Under the pieces are notes generated by a model that was given only the letters and a program-made list of their open reading frames with translations, was not told the origin of the DNA and ran no database searches. The translations under genes were made by a program, and so were the position numbers. A DNA stretch of 64,000 nt from Vicinamibacteria bacterium (GTDB lineage: Bacteria; Acidobacteriota; Vicinamibacteria; Fen-336): assembly GCA_035570235.1 (NCBI GenBank), contig DATMML010000091.1, forward strand, positions 1 through 64,000. The letters are read 5' to 3'. How positions within the stretch are numbered: the first letter of the stretch is position 1; every line of letters starts with the position of its first letter. This document shows positions 44,601 to 51,905 of the stretch, one piece after another.

Positions 44601-45245
44601 CTCCCTGCCCTGGAGGCGCGGGTCCAGGAGCTGCGCGAGAAGCTGGACCGGATGGGAGCGGTCAACATCCTGGCCGTGGAGCAGGCTCAGGAGTTGGAGG
44701 AGCGCCATACCTTCCTCGTGGCCCAGCGCCAGGATCTGCTGGAGTCCATCGCCGAGCTCGACCAGGCCATCAAGAAGATCGACCGCACGTCCCGCGAGCG
44801 CTTCGCGGAAGCTTTCCAGGTCATCAACCAGCACTTCGGCGAGATCTTCCGCCGGCTCTTCGGGGGCGGCACCGCCGGGCTCTCCCTCATCGACGAGGAG
44901 GACCTCTTGGAGAGCGGCATCGACGTGATGGCCCAGCCCCCGGGCAAGCGGCTCCAGAACGTCATGCTGCTGTCGGGAGGGGAGAAAGCCCTCACTGCTA
45001 TCGCGCTCCTCTTCGCGATCTTCCAGCACAAGCCCTCGCCCTTCTGCATCCTGGACGAGGTGGACGCTCCCCTCGACGACGCCAACATCGGCCGCTTCGC
45101 CAAGATGCTGGAAGGCATGAAGGACCAGACCCAGTTCGTACTGATCACCCACAGCCGCAAGACCATGGAGATCGCCGACCAGCTCTACGGGGTGACCATG
45201 GAGGAGCCCGGCGTCTCCAAGCTCGTGAGCGTCAAGTTCGGCTAG
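41697..45245 (+). CDS. smc: Chromosome segregation protein SMC
   Basis: 1182 residues, normal for bacterial SMC, the ATPase that organises and helps separate chromosomes. Walker A G-P-N-G-C-G-K-S-N near residue 35; a hinge around 500-650 flanked by long coiled coils; then the signature L-L-S-G-G-E-K-A-L-T-A and Walker B C-I-L-D-E-V-D-A-P-L-D-D at the C-terminus. I kept the TTG at 41697 because it is 7 bases from AGGGG; the ATG at 41706 is the alternative. The scpA and scpB partners are not adjacent. Confidence 0.96.
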   Translation: MASMRVETVEIIGFKSFCDRQELSFKAGVTGIVGPNGCGKSNISDAISWVLGEQSVKSLRGAAMEDVIFAGSQSRQPLGMAEVNLKVSGLNGTSPDGNPECVVTRRLYRNGESEYLMNGHVCRLRDIHELFMDTGLGSKAYSIIEQGKIGLILSSKPADRRALIEEAAGITKYKARRRQTSLKLEAAQQNLLRVNDIVHEVEKQLESLKRQASKARRYRVVREEMQGVERVLFGRRFLDLQERAKSLEERRRVEAEREQAVTIALEAEEAHTEARRHALYEEEARLEAVRHRLHELTLSVDRHQSRSGYCQQQITETRTRAAEAAVEAAELEARVGPLAEALLVRRGEESRLRAERQAAEQDTQTAEAAVQEAAAHQAALEAKQEQARDGQVGIMGRTAALQNARASVSARAERAGTDLLKLAAERQELEREQARVVELREGARILGEEAESLRAGFLRERDDAARRAGEARARAEARAHEADLQQSDRDSLAGRRASLEEIVATHSAFDEGTRALLAGPAGIEVLGVVADALETDSAHERAVEAFQGDSLQAVLTPDASHALRGIRYLEEAGAGRGTFLPLATAGAARPGGPLREIAEKEPRVRGLLSDHYRVTGPHAAAIHAALPDALVVESLEDALEIAARHGGVACATLVGETLRGSLVQGGRDVRGLLAPRREIREITARQGELEALLAATRSEEAREAGGAEAAAEEARRLDERIHAAEKELVVVRRDAAAAEEEGVRLDRKAAVLETERSQAEEEQSAAAVRMAEIEHALQAAEAEREEGSSRLAGLATLVVEARAAAEATQARWSEARSTLAALRERLAAAEAEGRRLEQDHTELGERIAAARDRVREMEARGEQLAAELREGERQLAEALVERDRVTGEVAGAEDRVRDVRNELEGRELGLKERRRERELLRDALSELEVGAARTSSDLDHLARECHQAVGQTAAEAAAGLREEDRAEDLPALEARVQELREKLDRMGAVNILAVEQAQELEERHTFLVAQRQDLLESIAELDQAIKKIDRTSRERFAEAFQVINQHFGEIFRRLFGGGTAGLSLIDEEDLLESGIDVMAQPPGKRLQNVMLLSGGEKALTAIALLFAIFQHKPSPFCILDEVDAPLDDANIGRFAKMLEGMKDQTQFVLITHSRKTMEIADQLYGVTMEEPGVSKLVSVKFG

Positions 45246-45369
45246 TGCTCTGGGCTCCGCGCCTCCCCGCCCTCGTGGCGGGGCTCCCCCGGGCCCGGGA
45301 GGGCGGGACGGAATCAGGCCCCCGGGCTCACGAAAACAACGCCCCCGCCCCGGGGGCGCCGCTCCCCGC

Positions 45370-46617
45370 ATGAAGCCGCGCTCCCTGGCCTTCCTCACCG
45401 TCAGCCTGACCACGGCCCTGATCGTGCTCGGCCTCGCCTTGGCCCGCGTTCTGGTGGGCGCCATCAAGTACGGGCACACCCCCCTGCGCAGCGTCTTGGT
45501 CGCCGCCCTCGCGGGCGCGCTCGCCCTCTACGCCCTCTTCGTGGTCGTGTGGACCCTGGGGGTACCCAAGCGGCGCCGCTTCCTGCCTTTCGCGGCGGTG
45601 GCCTGGTGGCTGGGCGTCGAGTGCGCGGTGCCCCCGTTCCTCTCCTACCCGTTTCTGCCCGAGCAGTACGAGATCATCCGGGACGTGGACCACTGGCCCC
45701 GGGACACCGGCAGCCGCCAGTTCAACGCGGACGCCCTGCGTGATACCCCCGACAGCGAGGCCTTCCATGCGGAGGGCCTGAACCTGATCATCCTCGGCGA
45801 CTCCTTCACCTACGGCTACGGGGTGAAGGCCACGGAGTCCTTTCCCAGCTGCCTGCGGCGGCTCCTCCGCGACGCTTATCCGGGGCGCGACGTGGAGGTG
45901 GCCAACTTCGGCTGGATAAGCTCCTCCCCTCTCCTCAGCTACCGCCGCCTGGAGAAGATCGGCGACCAGTACAAGCCCAAGATCGTCGTCCTCTGCGTGG
46001 ACATGACCGACTTCTCGGAGGACATCCGCTATCAGCTCATGCTCGACCGCCGGGGCCTGTACGCCCTCTACGACCGGATCCCGATCGCCCTCGCGACCTT
46101 CGAGCGGCTGGCCCCCGAGACCTACCAACGGTTCCTGTCCTGGACGGTGGGGGGGATTCCCGTGAAGCGCTACTTCGTGACGGAGGCTCCTCTCTCCGAG
46201 ACCCGGCCCTTCTTCGCACCCCTCGTATTCAACCTGGACAGGATCAACGCCTGGTGCCGGCGGCGGGGCGCCGACTTCGTCTTCGTGCTCCTCCCCCGCT
46301 CGCACCAATACAGCGCGCGGGAGGCACCCCACAACTGGGAGAGTCACGAGTACACCCGGCTCGGACCCTACGCCCTCGAGCCCTTCCGCTATTTCGACGA
46401 GCTGCGCGGCCACGTGCCCTACCCGGTCGTTTCCCTGCTCCCCGACTTCCAGGCCGCGAAGGAGTTTCCCCTGTACCTGGACAACGATCCTCACTGGAGC
46501 GCGGCCGGCAACCGTGTGGCCGCAGAGGCCATCTGGCGGGCCATCCGGCCCTTGGTCGACAAGCGGCTGCCCCCTGCGCCCGCGGGGGCCCGGCTTGACG
46601 GCCCCGGGCCCCTGTAA
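45370..46617 (+). CDS. Membrane-anchored SGNH-hydrolase-like protein
   Basis: 415 residues. Three hydrophobic helices at the N-terminus (to about residue 95) are followed by an SGNH/GDSL hydrolase domain. The nucleophile motif L-G-D-S-F-T-Y-G-Y-G is at about 142-151, A-N-F-G-W gives block II, and D-P-H-W-S-A-A-G near residue 375 holds the catalytic Asp and His. Such membrane-linked SGNH proteins often add or remove acyl groups on surface sugars. The glycosyltransferase downstream fits that setting. It starts 124 bases after smc in a gap with a CCCCGCC/GGCGGGG hairpin but no T run. Confidence 0.83.
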   Translation: MKPRSLAFLTVSLTTALIVLGLALARVLVGAIKYGHTPLRSVLVAALAGALALYALFVVVWTLGVPKRRRFLPFAAVAWWLGVECAVPPFLSYPFLPEQYEIIRDVDHWPRDTGSRQFNADALRDTPDSEAFHAEGLNLIILGDSFTYGYGVKATESFPSCLRRLLRDAYPGRDVEVANFGWISSSPLLSYRRLEKIGDQYKPKIVVLCVDMTDFSEDIRYQLMLDRRGLYALYDRIPIALATFERLAPETYQRFLSWTVGGIPVKRYFVTEAPLSETRPFFAPLVFNLDRINAWCRRRGADFVFVLLPRSHQYSAREAPHNWESHEYTRLGPYALEPFRYFDELRGHVPYPVVSLLPDFQAAKEFPLYLDNDPHWSAAGNRVAAEAIWRAIRPLVDKRLPPAPAGARLDGPGPL

Positions 46618-46633
46618 GACCATTTCCGGGTTG

Positions 46634-46801
46634 ATGCGACCGGCGCTATCCATCGTCCTTCCCGCCTACAACGAGGAGGGCAACATCGAGCGGGCGTTCC
46701 GGACGGCGGCGGCCACCGCCACGGTCCTCGCCCTCGCCCGCATATGGGCCCGCCTGCGGGGAGAGCGCCGGGCGGCTCTGTCTGCCGGCGCTCGTTCCTG
46801 A
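46634..46801 (+). pseudogene. Remnant of a GT2-family glycosyltransferase
   Basis: A 55-codon frame from the ATG at 46634 begins L-S-I-V-L-P-A-Y-N-E-E-G-N-I-E, the standard N-terminus of a family 2 (dolichyl-phosphate-sugar synthase-like) glycosyltransferase. It then leaves the family pattern after about residue 32 and ends. The nucleotide-sugar D-x-D and all catalytic parts are missing. It is probably what is left after an internal deletion joining it to the next gene, which starts 8 bases later. Confidence 0.65.
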
Positions 46802-46808
46802 GCCGCCC

Positions 46809-48497
46809 TTGAGCCGCCGCCTCGTCGGCTGTTCCCTGCTCTTTCTCATCTGCCTGCTCGTCTGCTTCCCCACTCTCAAAGCCTACTTGGCGGCCGACGA
46901 CTTCGGCTACCTGAAGCTCTTCCACGACAAGCCGCTCCTGGACTTTCTCCGCCTGGGCGACACCTCGGAGGGGATCTGGGGCTTTCAACTCGACGAGTGG
47001 CGACCGCTCTTCGGGCTCCTCTGGAGGGTCGACGGGGCCCTCTGGGGCGTGAACGACGTCGGTTACCACCTGACGAACGTCATCGTGCACGGCCTGGCCA
47101 CCTGTCTCGTCTTCCTGATCGCGGCCGAGGCGGCGGGGAGCGCGGGGGGGACGGCCTTTCTGGCCGGGCTCCTTTTTGCGGTGGCCCCCGTCCATGCGGA
47201 GGCGATCTGCTGGGTCACCGGCCGCACCGACTCCCTGCCCGTGGTGTTCTACCTGGCCGCGGTCCTCTCCTATCTGCGCTTCCGGGCCTCGGGCTCCCGG
47301 CTCGCCTACGTCCTGGCTCTGCTCGCGATGGCGTTGGGTCTTCTGGTCAAGGAGATCCTGTTCACCCTGCCCGTGATGCTGTGCGCCTACGAGATCCTGC
47401 GGAGCCGGCGGGAGCCGTCGGCGGGGGCCGGCCGGGCCCGAGCCCTCCTGGCCGTGGTCCCCTTCTTCGCCTTCGCGGCCCTCTACGCACTCCTCCGGCG
47501 GCTGGCGGTGGGGAGTCTGGGACGCGAGCACCTGCTCACCGGGCAGGCGGTGCGCGAGTTCCTCCATGACCAGCCGATCTATGCCGTCCACCTTCTGACG
47601 CCCTTCGGCACCCTGATCCGCGACGGGCGGGCCGCGGGGCACGATCTCCTGCTGGCCGGGCTGGTGGCGGGGACGCTCCTCGCCTGCGGCGCCCTGCCCT
47701 TCCTGCGGCGGCCCCGCGATTTCCGGAGCCTGGCCCCCGTCCTCTTCTTCGGCGTGGTCTGGTACGCGATCTCCATATTGCCCCTGGTGGTGACCTATCG
47801 GACGCCGCGGCACCTCTATCTCCCCTCGGCCGGGGTGGCGATCGCTCTCGCCTTTCTCGTCCTGCCCTCCCGCGGGGCGGGCCCCTCGCCCGGGCGGTGG
47901 GCTGCGGCCACCCTCCTCCTCGGCTTGTACGCGGTGGCTTTCGTCGAGTGCGACGCGGAATGGGTCGCTGCGGGTCGCGCCTCGCGGGCGGCCCGGGCCG
48001 CGATGCAGCGACTCCTGGACACGCGGCCCCGCGGCGGTCTGGCCATCCTCCGGGGGGTGCCCCCGCGGGCGCCCGGGGGCTTCGGGTCCATCCGCATGTG
48101 GGAGTTCGCCCTTCCCTTCGCCCTCCAACCCCCCTTCAGCCCGAGCGATCCCCTGACGTCCACCACGCTCCTCGAATCGCCTAGCGTCTACTGCTGCCCG
48201 CTGACCGTCTGGTGGAGCGACCAGAGGCCCCGCCTCCAGGCCCTGGCCTCGGGCCCCCCCGCGGAGGGCGTGGAGGTCACCGTTCTCGATTGGGACGCTC
48301 CCCACAACACCGTCACCGCCCGCCAGGCCACGATCACGCGGGGCTTCTTACAGGAGCAGCTCGAGGCCTCCATCTCGGGCCGGCGGCGCGCCGCCAGGCT
48401 TCTCGACGCCTTGAGCGCGGGGGCGGGCCTCGGCCCCACCCCGCTCTCTTCCGCCGACGCGGAGGAGCCCCCCGCCGGGTCGCGACGGCTTCGCTGA
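46809..48497 (+). CDS. TMTC-like integral membrane glycosyltransferase
   Basis: 562 residues from a TTG at 46809. Ten or more hydrophobic segments to about residue 390, then a soluble tail. The first loop holds A-D-D-F-G-Y near residue 30, where the catalytic Asp pair of GT-C enzymes sits. P-V-H-A-E-A-I-C-W-V-T-G-R-T-D near residue 125 matches the pattern of TMTC/PMT-type O-mannosyltransferases. It likely transfers a sugar from a lipid carrier to an exported acceptor. It follows a decayed GT2 gene that may once have supplied the lipid-linked sugar. Confidence 0.78.
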   Translation: MSRRLVGCSLLFLICLLVCFPTLKAYLAADDFGYLKLFHDKPLLDFLRLGDTSEGIWGFQLDEWRPLFGLLWRVDGALWGVNDVGYHLTNVIVHGLATCLVFLIAAEAAGSAGGTAFLAGLLFAVAPVHAEAICWVTGRTDSLPVVFYLAAVLSYLRFRASGSRLAYVLALLAMALGLLVKEILFTLPVMLCAYEILRSRREPSAGAGRARALLAVVPFFAFAALYALLRRLAVGSLGREHLLTGQAVREFLHDQPIYAVHLLTPFGTLIRDGRAAGHDLLLAGLVAGTLLACGALPFLRRPRDFRSLAPVLFFGVVWYAISILPLVVTYRTPRHLYLPSAGVAIALAFLVLPSRGAGPSPGRWAAATLLLGLYAVAFVECDAEWVAAGRASRAARAAMQRLLDTRPRGGLAILRGVPPRAPGGFGSIRMWEFALPFALQPPFSPSDPLTSTTLLESPSVYCCPLTVWWSDQRPRLQALASGPPAEGVEVTVLDWDAPHNTVTARQATITRGFLQEQLEASISGRRRAARLLDALSAGAGLGPTPLSSADAEEPPAGSRRLR

Positions 48498-48582
48498 GCG
48501 CGGCGGGACCGATGACGGCGGCGTGACGGAGCCCGGCCGGGGCAGGGGCCCGGGGAGGGGCTCTTGGGCTAGACTCCCGGGC

Positions 48583-50223
48583 GTGAATCACCATCCCCGC
48601 CGCCTGCTCGTCTTCGCCGCCCTCCTCTTCCTCGCCCCCGGTGGTCGGCTGCCCGCGGAGCCGCCACCCATCCGGCCCCGGCTGGTCCTCGTGCTGACCA
48701 TCGACCAGATGCGCTTCGACTATTTGACGCGCTTCGGGCCCCTCTTCAAGGGCGGCTTCCGGAGGCTGCTCGACCGCGGGGCGGTCTTCACGAATGCGCG
48801 CTACGCCCACGCCTGCACCGAGACCGGCCCCGGCCACGCTACCATCCTCTCCGGTCGGCACCCCAGCCACTCCGGCGTGATCGCCAATGCCTGGTTCGAC
48901 GCCCTGCTCGGTCAACGAATCAACGTGGTGGACGATCCCGTGGTGTCCACGGTGGGGGGCTCGGGGCGGGGGGCCTCACCCGCGAACTTCATCGGCTTCA
49001 CCTTCGGTGACTTCCTCAAGCTTCGCTCCCCGGCCTCGCGGGTGGTGGGGGTGTCGCTCAAGGACCGGGGGGCCATCCTCCCCGCCGGCCCGCGCGCGGA
49101 CGGCGCCTATTGGTACGAGACGGAGGGCGGACGCTTCGTCACCAGCACCTACTATCGGTCCACCCCTCCCGCCTGGCTCGAGGCGTGGAACCAGAGGCAC
49201 CCGGTGGACGCCCACGGGGGTGGAACCTGGAACCGCCTGCTCAGCGACGAAAGCGTCTACCGGCAGTTCGCGGGCGAGGACGACGTCAAGGGCGAGTGGG
49301 ACGGCAAGGACACGGTGTTCCCCCACCGGATCCGGGGAATGCCCCCGTCGCGGGAGTTCTACGAGGATTTTCGGCGCACGCCCTTCGCGGACGAGGTCAC
49401 CCTTGACCTGAGCCTGGCCGCCATGGCCGGCCATGAGCTCGGCGTCCGCGAGGCGACCGACGTGCTCGCCATCAGCTTCTCCGCCACCGACATCATCGGC
49501 CACACCTACGGGCCCGACAGCCAGGAGCTCATGGACCAGATGCTGAGGCTGGACCTCACCCTGCAAAGGCTGCTGGACGCGGTCGAGGCCCGGGTCGGCC
49601 CCGACCGCACGCTTCTCGTCCTGACCGCCGACCACGGCGTCCTGCCCCTGGTGGAGGTGCTCCAGGCGCGGGGGGTGGACGCCCGCCGCGTCCCCCCCGG
49701 GGTCTTCGAGAAGGCGGTGAGCGAGGCTCTGGCCGCCCGCTTCCCGAGAGCCAAAGGCCTCGTCGCGAGCGCGGATGGCCCCGACTTCTACCTCGATCTT
49801 GCCGCCCTTCGCCGCCAGGGCTTGCGGCGGGAGGAGGTGGAGGCCACGATCGAGAAGGCCCTTCTGGGAACGGGGGCCATCGCCGCCGTCTACACCCATG
49901 CCCGTCTGCTCGGGGAGGCGCCCCCCGACGATCCCTTCTTCCCCCTCTTCCAGAACGCCTTCTTCGAGCCGCGCAGCCCCCACATCGTGTCGCGGGTGAA
50001 AGAGCACGTCTATGTCGGGGACAGGACGGGAGGGACGGGCCACGGAACCGCTTACGATTACGACCGCCACGTCCCCCTCGTCTTCCTGGGGGCGGCGATC
50101 AAGCCCGGTTCCTACCCCGAGCCCTGCGGCCCGGAGGACATCGCCTTCACCCTCGCTCGGCTCCTGTGGCTCGACTACCCCAAGCTCGACGCCACGCGCG
50201 CCCTCACGGAAATGATGCGCTGA
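48583..50223 (+). CDS. PafA-like secreted alkaline phosphatase
   Basis: 546 residues from the GTG at 48583, which directly precedes a signal peptide (L-L-V-F-A-A-L-L-F-L-A-P-G-G); an upstream GTG at 48523 would place 20 charged residues ahead of it. Alkaline phosphatase superfamily motifs: T-I-D-Q-M-R-F-D-Y, the nucleophile Thr in T-E-T-G-P-G-H-A-T, S-A-T-D-I-I-G-H-T-Y-G-P and T-A-D-H-G. The order matches the phosphate-irrepressible PafA type. Likely periplasmic or extracellular phosphomonoesterase. Confidence 0.87.
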   Translation: MNHHPRRLLVFAALLFLAPGGRLPAEPPPIRPRLVLVLTIDQMRFDYLTRFGPLFKGGFRRLLDRGAVFTNARYAHACTETGPGHATILSGRHPSHSGVIANAWFDALLGQRINVVDDPVVSTVGGSGRGASPANFIGFTFGDFLKLRSPASRVVGVSLKDRGAILPAGPRADGAYWYETEGGRFVTSTYYRSTPPAWLEAWNQRHPVDAHGGGTWNRLLSDESVYRQFAGEDDVKGEWDGKDTVFPHRIRGMPPSREFYEDFRRTPFADEVTLDLSLAAMAGHELGVREATDVLAISFSATDIIGHTYGPDSQELMDQMLRLDLTLQRLLDAVEARVGPDRTLLVLTADHGVLPLVEVLQARGVDARRVPPGVFEKAVSEALAARFPRAKGLVASADGPDFYLDLAALRRQGLRREEVEATIEKALLGTGAIAAVYTHARLLGEAPPDDPFFPLFQNAFFEPRSPHIVSRVKEHVYVGDRTGGTGHGTAYDYDRHVPLVFLGAAIKPGSYPEPCGPEDIAFTLARLLWLDYPKLDATRALTEMMR

Positions 50224-50285
50224 GGCCGGGCTCCCGGCAGAAGGCGGCGGTCTCGGGCCGGGTCGCTCATGCTACCATCCGATCG

Positions 50286-51905
50286 ATGGCCGAGCTCGCG
50301 GTGCCCCTGCGTGCCGACGCCGAGCCGGGGCTGACGTCCGGGGACTGGGGAAGGGCCCGCGCCCAGGCCCGGGCCCTGGGCCTTCCCTTCGAGCCTCTGG
50401 AGGGGGTCCCGGATGATCCCGCCCTCTGGTCAGAGGCGCCCCTGGAGCTGCTGGTGCGCTTCGGCTGCGCCCCCGTGGGCAGGGAGGGGGCGCGCCTCAT
50501 CCTGGCTTTCGGCGACCTCGAGGACCTCTCAAGGGTCGACGAGCTCGAGTTCCTGCTCGAGCGGCCGCTCGAGGCGGTGGTCGCGCCCGCGGAGCGGGTG
50601 GCCGCGCTCCTCCGCCGCCACCGAGGGGGCGAGATCCTGCTCGAGCAGGCCAGCGAGGGCCTGCGCCTGCAGTTCGTGGCCGACGACGAGACGGACGCGG
50701 TGGACGACCGCGGCCGGCCCACGGAGAGCCCGATCGTGCGCCTGGTGGACTCCCTCATTCTGGGGGCCATCGACCGACGGGCATCGGACATCCACCTCGA
50801 GACCAAGGACCGCGAGGTGCTGGCCAAGTACCGCATCGACGGCGTGCTCTACCCGGCCCTGGAGCCCCTGGACAAGCGGCACCACGAGACGATCCTGAGC
50901 CGGATCAAGGTGATGTCCGAGCTGGACATAGCGGAAAAACGCGTTCCCCAGGACGGACGCTTCCGGCTGCGCGTGAAGGGGCGCACCATCGACTTCCGCG
51001 TGTCCGTGATGCCCTCCATCTACGGGGAGGACGCGGTCATCCGGATCCTGGACAAGGAGTCGCTGAACGCGGCCTTCCGGCGCCTGCGCCTCGACGTGCT
51101 GGGCTTCTCCGAGGCCGATCTGAGGAAGTTGCGCAAGTACGTGACCGAGCCCTACGGGATGGTAGTGGTCACCGGCCCCACCGGCAGCGGCAAGACCACC
51201 ACCCTCTACGCCGCCCTCTCCGAGATCGCCACCCCCGAGGACAAGATCATCACCATCGAGGACCCGGTGGAGTACCAGATCCCGGGGATCACCCAGGTGC
51301 CGGTGAACGAGAAGAAGGGGCTCACCTTCGCCCGGGGGCTGCGTTCCATCCTCCGCCATGACCCCGACAAGATCATGGTGGGGGAGGTCCGCGACCCCGA
51401 GACCGCGCAGATCGCGGTGCAGTCCGCCCTCACCGGCCATCTGGTCTTCACCACCGTGCACGCCAACAACGTATTCGACGTGATCGGCCGCTTCCTCCAC
51501 ATGGGGGTGGAGCCCTATAACTTCGTTTCCGCCCTCAACTGCGTCATGGCCCAGCGCCTGGTGCGAGTGCTGTGCATGCGCTGCCGGCGGGAGGCGGAGA
51601 TCGCGGAGCCCCAGCTTCGGGAGTCGGGCCTCGACCCCGACATCTACCACGACCAGGCCTTCCACGAGTCGATCGGGTGCGAGGAGTGCGGAGGGACGGG
51701 CTTCCGGGGCCGGACGGCGGTGGCCGAACTCCTCGACATGTCGGACCGCATCCGGCAGATGATCCTGGAGCGACGCCCGGCCGCGGAGATCAAGCAAGCG
51801 GCGCGGGAGGAGGGGATGACCTTCCTCCGCGATTCCGCGCTGGAGAAGGTCTTTGCCGGCGTCACCACCCTGCGCGAGATCAACAAAGTCACCTTCGTGC
51901 AGTAA
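50286..51905 (+). CDS. GspE/PilB-type secretion or pilus ATPase
   Basis: 539 residues from the ATG at 50286; the longer frame overlaps the upstream gene. An N-terminal domain of about 130 residues precedes the RecA-like core: G-P-T-G-S-G-K-T-T-T (Walker A), E-D-P-V-E-Y, V-G-E-V-R-D-P-E-T-A and H-A-N-N. A zinc-binding C-M-R-C .. C-E-E-C set is present. This ATPase powers type II secretion or type IV pilus assembly from the cytoplasmic face. None of the usual partners (gspF/pilC, pilins) is adjacent, so its system lies elsewhere. Confidence 0.92.
   Translation: MAELAVPLRADAEPGLTSGDWGRARAQARALGLPFEPLEGVPDDPALWSEAPLELLVRFGCAPVGREGARLILAFGDLEDLSRVDELEFLLERPLEAVVAPAERVAALLRRHRGGEILLEQASEGLRLQFVADDETDAVDDRGRPTESPIVRLVDSLILGAIDRRASDIHLETKDREVLAKYRIDGVLYPALEPLDKRHHETILSRIKVMSELDIAEKRVPQDGRFRLRVKGRTIDFRVSVMPSIYGEDAVIRILDKESLNAAFRRLRLDVLGFSEADLRKLRKYVTEPYGMVVVTGPTGSGKTTTLYAALSEIATPEDKIITIEDPVEYQIPGITQVPVNEKKGLTFARGLRSILRHDPDKIMVGEVRDPETAQIAVQSALTGHLVFTTVHANNVFDVIGRFLHMGVEPYNFVSALNCVMAQRLVRVLCMRCRREAEIAEPQLRESGLDPDIYHDQAFHESIGCEECGGTGFRGRTAVAELLDMSDRIRQMILERRPAAEIKQAAREEGMTFLRDSALEKVFAGVTTLREINKVTFVQ

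Noticed and set aside
45262-45290. Hairpin after smc considered as an intrinsic terminator
   Set aside because: CCCCGCC pairs with GGCGGGG but is followed by a C-rich stretch, not a T run.
46491-48305. 604-codon minus-strand frame opposite the TMTC-like gene
   Set aside because: Composition is typical of antisense GC-rich shadow (Gly, Arg, Pro, His), with no motif. The plus-strand protein has membrane helices and family motifs.
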